A DNA stretch of 15,363 nucleotides. It comes from Pavlovales sp. CCMP2436 (Eukaryota > Haptophyta > Pavlovophyceae > Pavlovales). Below, piece by piece: positions 1 through 6,916 of this stretch. The stretch's first letter is position 1; each line of letters begins with the position of its first letter. The notes beneath the pieces were generated by a model, which worked only from the letters and a program-made list of their open reading frames with translations, ran no database searches and was not told the origin of the DNA. The translations under genes and the position numbers were made by a program. The stretch is taken from contig MU631546.1 in the NCBI GenBank assembly GCA_026770615.1, positions 119,969-135,331 of the forward strand, given 5' to 3'.

Positions 1-181
1 GCGGCTTGTGCGGCTGGCTGGGTTCGCTTTGGCGTGGCCTACGGGCGGTGGTGCGCTTGTGGCGGCTGGCGGCAGCTGGCGTGCATAGCTCTCCGGTACA
101 TCTGCCACCGAGACTTGCTTTGTTGAGTCTTTGTAGCGCATGGCCGAGATTGCTTTTGCGACGCCAGACGGAGGACGGACT

Positions 182-231
182 AGCTTTTATAGCTTTTATA
201 GCGGAAGTAGGCCGACGTAGGCCGACGTAGG
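182..231. repeat. Two short tandem repeats
   Basis: AGCTTTTAT occurs twice in tandem (182-199) plus a partial copy. It is followed by GTAGGCCGAC twice in tandem (207-226) plus five bases of a third copy. These are simple slippage-type repeats with no visible function. Confidence 0.75.
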
Positions 232-371
232 GTGTGTGCCTCGTAGCCGATGTCGTGATGTAGCTGATGTAGTCGATGAAGTCGATGTGGGTAAGGTGCG
301 GCCGACGCGGGGGTCTAGCAAATTCGAGTTAGAAAAATGCAGGTCGTCATATGCACATCGAAGCTCTACAC

Positions 372-719
372 GCGATCAGAAATGATTTTTCGCACGAGTT
401 TGCCGAGTGTAAAGGTCTTCAAATATGATCGCGCGACGAGAATCCCGCTCGCTCAAATATGACTCCTTTTGGACCTTTTCGCGTGCGTGCGCGCAGCAGA
501 GGAGAGGGTGGCAGGGCCCATGGAGAATTTTATTCGTGTTTTTTATTTTCCTGTGTAACCTTCTTTTCTCTAGATCTATTTTAGAAGTTTATATAAACCC
601 GCACGCACTCGAAAAAGGCCAAAAGGAGTCATATTTGAGAGAGCAGGATTCCCGTGCAAAAATCTTAAATGAGCGGACTTACACTCGGCAAACTCGTACC
701 GAAGATCATATTTGAGCGA
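372..719. repeat. Imperfect inverted repeat (foldback element)
   Basis: Two arms of about 105-120 bases (roughly 372-493 and 597-719) are reverse complements of each other, separated by about 100 bases of AT-richer spacer. The arms align without gaps over about 100 bases. They contain a perfect 21-base match (452-472 with 619-639) and a perfect 19-base match (394-412 with 679-697), with scattered mismatches between. The shape fits a foldback or MITE-type element, or an aged terminal hairpin. I saw no clear target-site duplication. Confidence 0.7.
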
Positions 720-854
720 CGGTTTATAAGTCGACTTAAATACAAAGTCGTGCCGTAAAAACACGAGTATAGTAAAATATGACTTGAAAGAGGCACATGT
801 TGCACTTGAGGCATTTCGAAAAAATGTAACTAAGGGTACTTTCCACAAAACGAG

Positions 855-955
855 CTTCGGGGCTACGGTATCCAGCACACCAACCGATCTGCGGGCTACT
901 ATACTAGCACACAAAACGCTCGGGCTACGCTACACAGCACAACTAGGGTTACGCT
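855..955. repeat. Degenerate GGGCTAC repeats
   Basis: The motif GGGCTAC (last copy GGGTTAC) recurs about every 24-32 bases near 859, 893, 922 and 946. The first three copies are followed by an AGCACAC/AGCACAA motif. A related TATAGCACACT occurs twice more near 1303 and 1334. This looks like a worn minisatellite. Confidence 0.45.
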
Positions 956-1353
956 AAATGGGACCGTTTAGTGCAAAACTCGGGCATCCGGTGGTCTAGG
1001 GAGGCGCAGCAGGATCCTAGGGGTGGATACTAGGGCGGAAAAGCCACTGCGGTGCATTTATCGTCGCGCCAGACCATGATGAAAAAACACAACATGTGGT
1101 AAGGTCCCTTTGCTAAAAGTTCGTTTTTTGATATCGAGATAGCGCGCGCCAGAGGTCGATGTGGATGGGGGTGACGGCCACAAAGGTCATCAGGGAGGTG
1201 TGTGTGATCGATCGGGAGCGAAGATGAGCAATGAAGACCTACTGGGCGCCAGTGCGGCTCGCGGGAAAAAAGTTCATGAAATTCTCCCAGATGGCTACTG
1301 GATATAGCACACTGGGGCGAGGGATACATGTATATAGCACACTCACAAAAGTC

Positions 1354-1440
1354 GGGGTTTTTGTTTTTTGTTGTTGTTTTTTGTTGTTTTTGTTGTTTTG
1401 TTGTTATGTTGTTATGTTGTTTTGTTGTTTTTTGTGGGTT
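1354..1440. repeat. T/G-rich low-complexity tract
   Basis: This is a long run of TTG, TTTG and TTATG units on the plus strand, ending about 15 bases before the stop codon of the leftward capsid gene. It is a microsatellite. On the minus strand it is an A/C-rich run just after the capsid stop. Confidence 0.8.
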
Positions 1441-1455
1441 TAGCTTGTTGGTAGA

Positions 1456-2664
1456 CTAATTCTCATAAGTCATCAATCCACCCTGGCACACAATCATTTT
1501 CTCGCTCTTGACGAAAAAGTCACAGTACAGAGCTGGATTTGAGCTTGAGATTTTGGCTTCGAACAGACAATGGAGTGCCTGGGTGCTTATCCCATCAGAT
1601 AATGCTCCTGACGACGGGAAAGCCGCTAGGGAAAGACCAACAGCGAAACCACCATTTACGTACTCTTCGGCTGAGATGCACGAACGCGCAGAGGCGTCAG
1701 AAATACCGCCGCCAAAAGCCCTAGCCAGCTCCGCACGAGCCTCCGCAGCGCTATTCGTGCAATTAACAGCGGACTGAGGGATAACACTGCTTCCGATTTT
1801 AAAGCGGTAGTCAACCATGCCGGCCTTTGTGCGAAGCGAAACAAGATTGCGAGAGAAACTACTGGACACTGAAGATTCGCGCAGAATTACGAAGATGTTC
1901 GACAATTGTGACACCCTCACCGGTATTTGCGCCGAGATATATCCAGAATTCGCAGAAACCGTTGTGCGAAAGTGCATGAAGTCCATGGTCGGGCAATGGA
2001 CTACGTTGCCCAGCGACTTTATCATGGCTGTTTCCACGGCCCCATCAAGTCGGACCTGGCTGATGTGAAGCTTTGCGTCGCTGATCGTGCAGCCTGTAAG
2101 CGACGAGGGCGCGTCTTCATAAGTACCCCAATTGTTCTGAACAGCCCACTTGATCTCAAGTCGGATCGAATCCAGGAGCTGAGAGAGCGGGATTGCCTTC
2201 ATTGCGAGCGTGCCAAGAACGTTCATAAGCGGAAGCGCAACTGTGAGCGAACTGCCATCGGCAATAGTAGCACCAGCACGGCTGTAATAAGCGTCTTTGA
2301 CATTTGCACCGGTGGGCGTTAGTGATGAAATGTTAAAGTCGGCCACGCCCCTGACCGTACCTGAGCTACGGAGGGAATCAAGGTCGGTTGTGAATTCCTG
2401 AGTGAGTGCGAATAGCGCTCCCATTTCGTCAATTTGAGAAATTAATACTGAACCAAAAAATACTGACAAACTCTGAATGCATGCGTGCCCGCCACCATCG
2501 AGCGTCATCGCGGTAGCATTACCGTTGTTAATCGTATACGACAAGACTGTCTGAGTGGGGTCCAAATGGAGCCCAGCCTGGCCGCACGGTATCGAGAATT
2601 CCGCCTTAGAACCGCCAGTCATCGGACCACCTACACTCGAGGGTGTCAAGTACGACCGAATCAT
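1456..2664 (-). CDS. Putative double jelly-roll major capsid protein
   Basis: This 402-residue frame is the best candidate for the shell-forming major capsid protein. It is beta-strand rich and has a layout I associate with polinton-like and adintovirus capsids: an early LDPTQTVLSY strand, then IDEMGAL, a central LPLMNVLGTL and PLSQLLDSIRLEIKW (the second jelly roll would start near here), and a late DYRFKIGSSVIPQ followed by an E-rich helix and ISAEEYVNGG. It is short for the family, which is often 450-650 residues. The frame stays open upstream to about 2765 and reads capsid-like N-terminal sequence (PDFFNY, PRPVAPPSE) without an ATG. An ATA codon at 2728-2730 sits where a start is expected, 21 bases after an A-rich box, so the start was probably lost and ATG 2664 is probably internal. 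It follows the small basic protein on the same strand. The assignment is by pattern, not by search. Confidence 0.75.
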   Translation of the reverse strand: MIRSYLTPSSVGGPMTGGSKAEFSIPCGQAGLHLDPTQTVLSYTINNGNATAMTLDGGGHACIQSLSVFFGSVLISQIDEMGALFALTQEFTTDLDSLRSSGTVRGVADFNISSLTPTGANVKDAYYSRAGATIADGSSLTVALPLMNVLGTLAMKAIPLSQLLDSIRLEIKWAVQNNWGTYEDAPSSLTGCTISDAKLHISQVRLDGAVETAMIKSLGNVVHCPTMDFMHFRTTVSANSGYISAQIPVRVSQLSNIFVILRESSVSSSFSRNLVSLRTKAGMVDYRFKIGSSVIPQSAVNCTNSAAEARAELARAFGGGISDASARSCISAEEYVNGGFAVGLSLAAFPSSGALSDGISTQALHCLFEAKISSSNPALYCDFFVKSEKMIVCQGGLMTYEN

Positions 2665-2751
2665 CTCGCTGGGGGGAGCTACGGGGCGGGGAACGTAATT
2701 GAAGAAATCGGGTAGAACCTCAGACGCTATTGCTTGTGATGTACACTTATA

Positions 2752-2765
2752 TGAGATTTTTTTTC
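2752..2765 (-). promoter_or_regulatory. A-rich promoter box of the capsid gene
   Basis: On the minus strand an eight-A run followed by TCTCA ends 21 bases before the ATA codon at 2730. The same arrangement, an A-rich run then ATCTCA or similar 21-26 bases before the start, occurs upstream of several other genes here. It is read as a short promoter element with a very short leader. This is inference from recurrence within the window. Confidence 0.45.
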
Positions 2766-2829
2766 AGATAATACTTTCAAAAAGTACCTAGATCTGCAGA
2801 TGGTTTTTTTGTTTGTTTTATTTATTGCT

Positions 2830-3195
2830 CTAGGCATATCTTTGCCGCTGTGCAGTTGCAGCCCTTTCAAATTGCGAAGTCAAACCTCGGAGATCACGAG
2901 ACTGCCCCACATTAGTTGCGACGTCGCCGATGCGATTTGCCGCACGCGACGCCAAATCTACGAAATTTGTTGCATCACGACCAGCACCGATCAGTTCGCC
3001 AACACCGGGTACTCTCCCCAGCTCGGATCTCTCAAGAGCATTCAGCCCTGTCCGAGCGAGTTGAGCCACTTTCGAGCCAATTTCACTACCCTTATAAAGA
3101 AAATTTCCTGCAAAATTACCAAAACGCTGAATTGCAGGGAGACCACGAGCTCCGAAGCCAGCCGCACGCCCAAGAAATCTGCCGAACTGCATCAT
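2830..3195 (-). CDS. Small basic Gly/Ala-rich virion peptide (putative)
   Basis: A 121-residue protein between the minor and major capsid genes, in the same orientation. The N-terminus (about residues 1-35) alternates aromatic and small residues with Arg (FGRFLGRAAGFGARG) and could form an amphipathic or membrane-active helix. The rest is helical with regular Ala, Gly and Arg, ending in a basic tail (RAATAQRQRYA). Small basic proteins at this place are common in polinton, adinto and adenovirus-like genomes, where they bind DNA or help membrane passage in the manner of adenovirus pVI or pX. I see no direct homology, so that role is inferred from position and composition. The start is ATG 3195 (ATGATG), with an A-rich box (AATAAGAATCTG) ending 24 bases upstream. 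Confidence 0.6.
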   Translation of the reverse strand: MMQFGRFLGRAAGFGARGLPAIQRFGNFAGNFLYKGSEIGSKVAQLARTGLNALERSELGRVPGVGELIGAGRDATNFVDLASRAANRIGDVATNVGQSRDLRGLTSQFERAATAQRQRYA

Positions 3196-3219
3196 AGGCG
3201 TTTCAATGTGCGATTACCA

Positions 3220-3232
3220 CAGATTCTTATTG
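3220..3232 (-). promoter_or_regulatory. A-rich box upstream of the small basic protein
   Basis: On the minus strand AATAAGAATCTG ends 24 bases before ATG 3195. It matches the spacing and the A-rich plus ATCT pattern of the boxes before the capsid gene and the genes starting at 10527 and 15205. Confidence 0.35.
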
Positions 3233-3620
3233 TTTACCGCACGTCAACATCAATGACACATGACCATGGCAAACCCTGGGTGTCATAAGCATCTTGATTT
3301 TCGTCTAACAGCTCAATTACAATTGTCGATAGATTTCGACGGCGTGCTACGACGAATGGTGCCGAATCAGTCTTGTAGGTGAGGATGTTGCCGTACGCGA
3401 CCGTCTGTGGGATGCAGGCAAGCAGATTAGTTGTGTTGGATCCTATCGACTTTTGCGAGTCCATCGTGTCTAACTCGAAACTTTCGCAGCTTATTAGAAT
3501 CGACTTAGCACCTGACAGATCCAGCATGCGAGGTGTTGTGGTGGCCGCCCCAGATGGTATGACCAGATCCTCAGTCTCATTAATACCAGCAAGTTGCATC
3601 GAAGAAGAGGCCGTGATGAT

Positions 3621-3650
3621 TGTGATTGATTGTGATTGATTGTGATTGAA
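3621..3650. repeat. 10-bp tandem repeat inside the minor capsid gene
   Basis: TGTGATTGAT occurs twice, then once as TGTGATTGAA, with partial copies on each side. On the minus strand it encodes the Asn/Gln/Ser-rich NHNQSQSITI. The coding frame on both sides agrees, so this repeat does not break the gene. Confidence 0.85.
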
Positions 3651-3808
3651 TGTGAGCTTGTTCGAAAATTTACTATACGTGCAAGCAAGACCCACGAGCT
3701 GAAACGCAGACGTGGAATTCATAGCCGTAGCGAGATCTGCACCGCTCGTGTAATTCCCAACTGGAGTTGATACCGTCGCAGTCTGCGACGAACCATATTT
3801 GAGTACAA

Positions 3809-3866
3809 GGGTATTGTTGCTCGGATTGACATTGGGGGGGTATTGTTGCTCGGATTGACATTGGGG
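3809..3866. repeat. Exact 29-bp tandem duplication
   Basis: Positions 3809-3837 and 3838-3866 are identical. The unit begins GGGTATTGTTGCTCGG. Its length is not a multiple of three and it separates two frames of the minor capsid gene, so it is the likely breaking mutation. Confidence 0.9.
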
Positions 3867-4030
3867 CGTACGATCGGTATACTCGCCGATTCAACACGAA
3901 CGTACATATCCTCATTCGACCTAACTGATATTCCAGGGTGCAAATCAAACTGCAAAGAGTCTGTACGGTTGAGTGCGATGAGGTAGCGGTCCGATTGTTT
4001 TGACGACAGAAATAGACGATGGAGCACCAT

Positions 4031-4118
4031 GGTGTGTATAGACCTCGTCACTATTTTTATTTCTCACGGCTCGATTAAAAATCTCAGTGTATATCATAAA
4101 AGAAACCCTTTTTGACAA
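4031..4118. promoter_or_regulatory. Divergent promoter region
   Basis: These 88 bases separate the leftward capsid genes from the rightward gene block. They are AT-rich and contain TTTTTATTTCTCA (about 4054-4066) and AAAAATCTCA (4077-4086), both resembling the A-rich plus TCTCA box seen before other genes, and TATATCATAAAAG nearer ATG 4119. A shared control region for both directions is the natural reading, but it is inferred from layout. Confidence 0.5.
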
Positions 4119-4832
4119 ATGGAAAAAATACAGAATTCAATCACGCATAAGCTGGTAACCGAGGAAGAGCCTACGGTACAGGTAGCGCTACCACAGTCCC
4201 AATCGCAAACACCCACCCAAGCGCCTACCCAAGCGCCTACTCAAGCGCCTACTCAAGCGCCTACTCAAGCGCCACACGACGTGGCACCGGTGGTGAAACC
4301 AAAGCGCGTCCAATCCGAGAAGCAAAACTTGAATTACCTCAAGGCCAACGCACGAAGACTCGAGATTCTGGCCGAAGCTAAAGCCACTCGTGTCGCCGCG
4401 GCTTTGGCGGTTAAGCGGAACGAAGACGCAATAAACGAATACGAAATTGCAATTCGTATTCGTTTATACGAACACGATGGACTCGCGAATACGAAAACCA
4501 ATTCGTATTTTGCAAATAAGCGGCTGCAAAATACGGGTTCTCTACGCACCAACCACAAAACACAAATAACCCAATGCCGACCAATCAGGTACAGCTCCCA
4601 AAAGAAGAAGAAGTTCGGCAGCATGAAATCCCCCCGCTCCGGTATCAGACGCAGCCTCCACCTAGACCGCCGATTCGTTATGTGTAAAAAAAACAAAAAA
4701 AATAATGGCAAATTACATAATGGCCGAACCAGTCGAACCAGTCGAACAAACATCCGTACCCGTCGTACCAACCGGGCCCTACAACGCACACGTGACCGAA
4801 GAGGAGAACCACATCTCGCTCACGATACCTAG
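4119..4832 (+). CDS. TQAP-repeat, coiled-coil-like protein, probably frameshifted
   Basis: The open frame has 237 codons. Residues 1-110 look genuine: an acidic start, a TQAP repeat (five 12-bp units, 4215-4274), then a basic helical stretch (KRVQSEKQNLNYLKANARR and the Ala/Lys-rich part after it) ending near AINEYE. From about 4431 the frame runs through nested palindromes, and after about 4520 it becomes Lys/Arg-rich filler that overlaps the ATPase start by 128 bases. In frame +2, codons 4574-4687 read a tidy proline-rich tail ending PPPRPPIRYV, a more natural end than the open frame's. The gene was therefore probably changed near 4431-4573. Small helical proteins just before the packaging ATPase are common in related viruses; the function is unknown. 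Confidence 0.5.
   Translation: MEKIQNSITHKLVTEEEPTVQVALPQSQSQTPTQAPTQAPTQAPTQAPTQAPHDVAPVVKPKRVQSEKQNLNYLKANARRLEILAEAKATRVAAALAVKRNEDAINEYEIAIRIRLYEHDGLANTKTNSYFANKRLQNTGSLRTNHKTQITQCRPIRYSSQKKKKFGSMKSPRSGIRRSLHLDRRFVMCKKNKKNNGKLHNGRTSRTSRTNIRTRRTNRALQRTRDRRGEPHLAHDT
4215..4274 (+). repeat. 12-bp tandem repeat coding for TQAP
   Basis: Five units of ACCCAAGCGCCT or ACTCAAGCGCCT lie in frame and encode a Thr-Gln-Ala-Pro repeat. The last three units share the ACT variant, which suggests recent expansion by slippage. It is probably a flexible linker. Confidence 0.9.
4431..4467. repeat. Perfect 15-bp inverted repeat with 7-base loop
   Basis: ATAAACGAATACGAA (4431-4445) pairs with its reverse complement at 4453-4467 around the loop ATTGCAA. 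A second, smaller palindrome with the same core (AATACGAA / TTCGTATT) lies at about 4487-4508, and TTTTGCA / TGCAAAA at about 4509-4532. The cluster sits where the surrounding gene loses its sensible frame. Confidence 0.85.
4574..4687 (+). CDS. Small proline-rich frame, probable displaced C-terminus of the 4119 gene
   Basis: This 37-codon frame runs from ATG 4574 to TAA 4685-4687 and ends 17 bases before the ATPase start. It begins MPTNQVQLPKEEE and ends PPPRPPIRYV. The frame is open back to a stop at 4517-4519. It is more protein-like than the overlapping frame of the 4119 gene and ends neatly before the ATPase, so I read it as that gene's original tail. A separate tiny gene is possible. Confidence 0.4.
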   Translation: MPTNQVQLPKEEEVRQHEIPPLRYQTQPPPRPPIRYV

Positions 4833-5499
4833 GTTCTCCGTAGATGCACCGCTTGGCAACATCCCGCCGCCACTGCCCAACACGGCCATGTTTGCCGTTT
4901 TCCTGGGTCCCCCAAAATCTGGGAAGACGTCTTTGAGCACTGCGCTGCTAAGTCAGACGAATCCACCAATTTACGCAGGTGTCTTTGACGCCGTGCACCT
5001 ATTCGTCCCCCAAACCTCCTTCAACAGCATGGACGACTCTCCCTTCAAAAATCACGACAAAGTTCACTTCGAACTCACAAAAGCGTCCCTCGAGGCACTT
5101 ATCGTCAAACTCAAAGCATCCTCGAAACAGAAGCAAAACACACTTATTATCGTCGATGACTTCATGTCAAGCCTAAAGGACAATAATCTGCGATCAAGTT
5201 TCGAGAAACTAATTTGCAACAGGCGACATTTGCGTTGCAGCGTGTGGGTCATTACACAAACTTACCGTTCCATCCCGCTGACCATCCGCAAGCTCATAAG
5301 TGCTCTATTTATGTTTAGAGTGAGTAATCTAAGGGAGCTCGATTCGATCAGAGACGAGCTTGTACCGAGACACAAATTAGAGTTTCAAGAGCTATATAAC
5401 CATTGCTTTAAACCGGGTGCGGATTCTGCACACAGCTTTATTTTCATGGACGTGACCAACAATCTCATATACAACAAGTTTTGCCAAATTAACGTATAA
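4705..5499 (+). CDS. A32-like genome-packaging ATPase (FtsK/HerA superfamily)
   Basis: This protein would pump the viral genome into the preformed capsid. It has 264 residues, normal for the family. The Walker A motif GPPKSGKT is at residues 68-75, Walker B LIIVDDF at 147-153 with the acidic pair D151/D152, then CNRRH (171-175) and TQTYRSIPLTIRKL (184-197), the sensor region typical of poxvirus A32-like packaging ATPases. Residues 1-60 are a variable, proline-rich leader with an EPV repeat. The start is ATG 4705; ATG 4720 (MAEPVEP) is a close alternative, and the A-rich run at 4685-4704 suits either. No break is seen, so this is one of the best-preserved genes. It lies between the TQAP-repeat gene and the proline-rich gene, all rightward. 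Confidence 0.92.
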   Translation: MANYIMAEPVEPVEQTSVPVVPTGPYNAHVTEEENHISLTIPRFSVDAPLGNIPPPLPNTAMFAVFLGPPKSGKTSLSTALLSQTNPPIYAGVFDAVHLFVPQTSFNSMDDSPFKNHDKVHFELTKASLEALIVKLKASSKQKQNTLIIVDDFMSSLKDNNLRSSFEKLICNRRHLRCSVWVITQTYRSIPLTIRKLISALFMFRVSNLRELDSIRDELVPRHKLEFQELYNHCFKPGADSAHSFIFMDVTNNLIYNKFCQINV

Positions 5500-5557
5500 A
5501 AAGTGAACAAAAAGTGAATAAAAAGTAAATAAAAATGTGGACCATTCGCACACCCCA
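5500..5557 (+). promoter_or_regulatory. A-rich leader before the proline-rich gene
   Basis: Between the ATPase stop and ATG 5558 there are three imperfect repeats of AAAAAGTGAAYA followed by AAATAAAAATG. The ATG at 5535 opens only a 10-codon frame, so it may be a tiny upstream frame or chance. The run ends about 20 bases before ATG 5558, like the A-rich boxes of other genes. Confidence 0.4.
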
Positions 5558-6874
5558 ATGGCGCTAACGCTAGAAAGCAACAACCAGAACAGGATGCTGG
5601 ATTGGAGCGCCACAGACCCGCGAAACCGCACGACACATTTCATACTCAACGGACAGCCGTACGATGGACCTGTTCACCCAATTTTCGGAAACGTCGGTAA
5701 ACTCGGGTCAGGGGCGCCTCAGTACTGGACAGGCGTGCATCACTATGCACTCAGCGAGCGACTGGTGTACACCGCGGTTCCCGTCTACATGCCTCGGAAC
5801 GACTACGTTCTCATGGACCGGGCTGAGCGAGAACAGGACACCATGTTCAACACGTTCAAACCGTCGATCTTCACTGACAACCTGAACGATTCAGCAGGCA
5901 ACCCACTTTTTTCAAGAACTATCATTCCCGACCGCCTAAAAGCGGGTATTCCGCCGCGAAACCCTCTTGCGCGTGAACCGCCATTCAACGACCTACGATC
6001 CCCGTTTGCACCTCGCCAAGGTATTGGAGGAATGCCCGACGTGCTCTACAATCCCCTTCTCAACCCTTCAGAATTGCGAGCGCGTGCCTTGGGTGCAGAG
6101 CCGATCCCCCGTCCGATCCCAAATGCCGGTGTGCGGCCCCCGAGTACATACGACCCCCAACCAGAATACGTACCCACACAGCCTATGCCGGACCCGCTCG
6201 TGCCCACACCGTACTACCCGGCTCGTGCGTTCCAGTCTCCCCCACCGACCGTTCGTGAATCAATGTGCGAAAGGACACCCGTGACCTCTGCGCCGTTCAG
6301 GTCCCCCGATACTCCTGCCACCGCGTCTCCACGTCGAAACATGCAAGCACTCACCGGGCTACCAGCGATCACCATCACTGCTCCGACGCCGCCCGCGCCT
6401 ACCGGGACGGTAGGGGTGCCTACCGGGATGGTAGGGGTGCCCGCCAGACCGAGAGGTGCAACTCCGGCTCTCACTCGAACCAAGAGCGCAGGAAGGAGGG
6501 CTGCGATCGAACCGGCTTATGTGGAATTCGCCGGACAACCCGGGCCATCGGAGCCATACACGGCCTACGAGTCTCCACCGGTAATGTCCAGGCGACAGAA
6601 GCAGCTTAGCGAGTTGAGCTTGGGGCTCACGAAAGACGAACAGAGCCGGATCGGTAAGATGTCAGACCTTCGGACGAGGCCATCCAGGTCTGCCCAAGAC
6701 GTGAATATGCAGATGTCGCGGCTGTTAAACAACGAAGTAATTCTGCAGAAAATCATAAAAGCATACGGCGATCTCGGATCGGCGGGCGGTCGGGCGGCAA
6801 TTGGGATCGTGTTTGGCGTGCACAAGGAAACGATCGACCAGTTTATGCAAATGCGCCGGACCGGTGGAGCGTAG
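5558..6874 (+). CDS. Proline-rich protein of unknown function (virion candidate)
   Basis: A 438-residue protein. I chose ATG 5558 because the frame's first in-frame alternative (5537) is GTG. Residues about 1-150 look folded, with aromatic and hydrophobic content (YWTGVHHYALSERLVY). Residues about 150-340 are disordered and proline-rich, with many PTP, PIP and PPP runs and a perfect in-frame 7-residue repeat unit (TGTVGVP then TGMVGVP, 21-bp duplication at 6398-6439). The C-terminal about 60 residues are helical and charged (NNEVILQKIIKAYGDL). I do not recognise the family. Its place between the packaging ATPase and the large beta-rich protein, in the same orientation, suggests a structural or scaffolding role. 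No break is seen. Confidence 0.75.
   Translation: MALTLESNNQNRMLDWSATDPRNRTTHFILNGQPYDGPVHPIFGNVGKLGSGAPQYWTGVHHYALSERLVYTAVPVYMPRNDYVLMDRAEREQDTMFNTFKPSIFTDNLNDSAGNPLFSRTIIPDRLKAGIPPRNPLAREPPFNDLRSPFAPRQGIGGMPDVLYNPLLNPSELRARALGAEPIPRPIPNAGVRPPSTYDPQPEYVPTQPMPDPLVPTPYYPARAFQSPPPTVRESMCERTPVTSAPFRSPDTPATASPRRNMQALTGLPAITITAPTPPAPTGTVGVPTGMVGVPARPRGATPALTRTKSAGRRAAIEPAYVEFAGQPGPSEPYTAYESPPVMSRRQKQLSELSLGLTKDEQSRIGKMSDLRTRPSRSAQDVNMQMSRLLNNEVILQKIIKAYGDLGSAGGRAAIGIVFGVHKETIDQFMQMRRTGGA
6398..6439 (+). repeat. In-frame 21-bp tandem duplication
   Basis: Two 21-base copies differing at one base (C/T) encode the TGTVGVP / TGMVGVP repeat in the proline-rich gene. Unlike the 29-, 8- and 7-bp duplications elsewhere in the window it keeps the frame. 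Confidence 0.85.
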
Positions 6875-6916
6875 TGTAAAAAAAAATATGTACCAACAAT
6901 ATATACCATCAATACA

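Larger units (their letters stand above)
1..1455. other. Left flank without a recognisable gene
   Basis: No reading frame in this stretch resembles a protein I know. Open frames here are short, overlap on both strands and are rich in low-complexity sequence. The stretch holds short tandem repeats near 181-231, a foldback structure at about 372-719, degenerate repeats at about 855-955 and a T/G-rich tract just before the capsid gene. It may be host DNA beside the integrated virus or a decayed terminal repeat of the virus; the sequence alone does not decide. Confidence 0.6.
3234..4030 (-). pseudogene. Putative penton-type minor capsid protein, broken by a 29-bp tandem duplication
   Basis: Two minus-strand frames form one gene. 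The N-terminal part starts at ATG 4030 (MVLHRLFLSS) and reads sensibly to about 3840. The C-terminal part continues in another frame to the stop at 3234. Between them, 3809-3866 is an exact 29-bp tandem duplication, which adds two bases modulo three and accounts for the shift. The C-terminal part has KFSNKLTF, ILISCESFELD, NLLACIPQTVAYG and a late LSTIVIELLDENQDAYD followed by LPWSCVIDV. That run of strands is what I associate with the single jelly-roll minor capsid (penton-like) proteins of polinton-like viruses. The family call rests on pattern memory. A 10-bp repeat (3621-3650) lies inside the gene. Its place next to the capsid genes supports a vertex role in the shell. Confidence 0.65.

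Noticed and set aside
6..230. Open frame of 74 codons at the left edge
   Set aside because: Trp/Leu/Arg-rich sequence from GC-rich low-complexity DNA that runs through simple repeats; no domain-like pattern.
425..914. Overlapping open frames on both strands
   Set aside because: They lie inside or beside the foldback repeat, whose arms give related nonsense on both strands.
1224..1307. Short plus-strand frame beginning MSNEDLLGASAARGKK
   Set aside because: Only 27 codons from its ATG and no recognisable partner. The frame is open back to a stop near 1140 and mildly protein-like, but too short to call.
1927..2322. 131-codon plus-strand frame
   Set aside because: It lies wholly inside the capsid gene on the opposite strand and is basic filler; a shadow frame.
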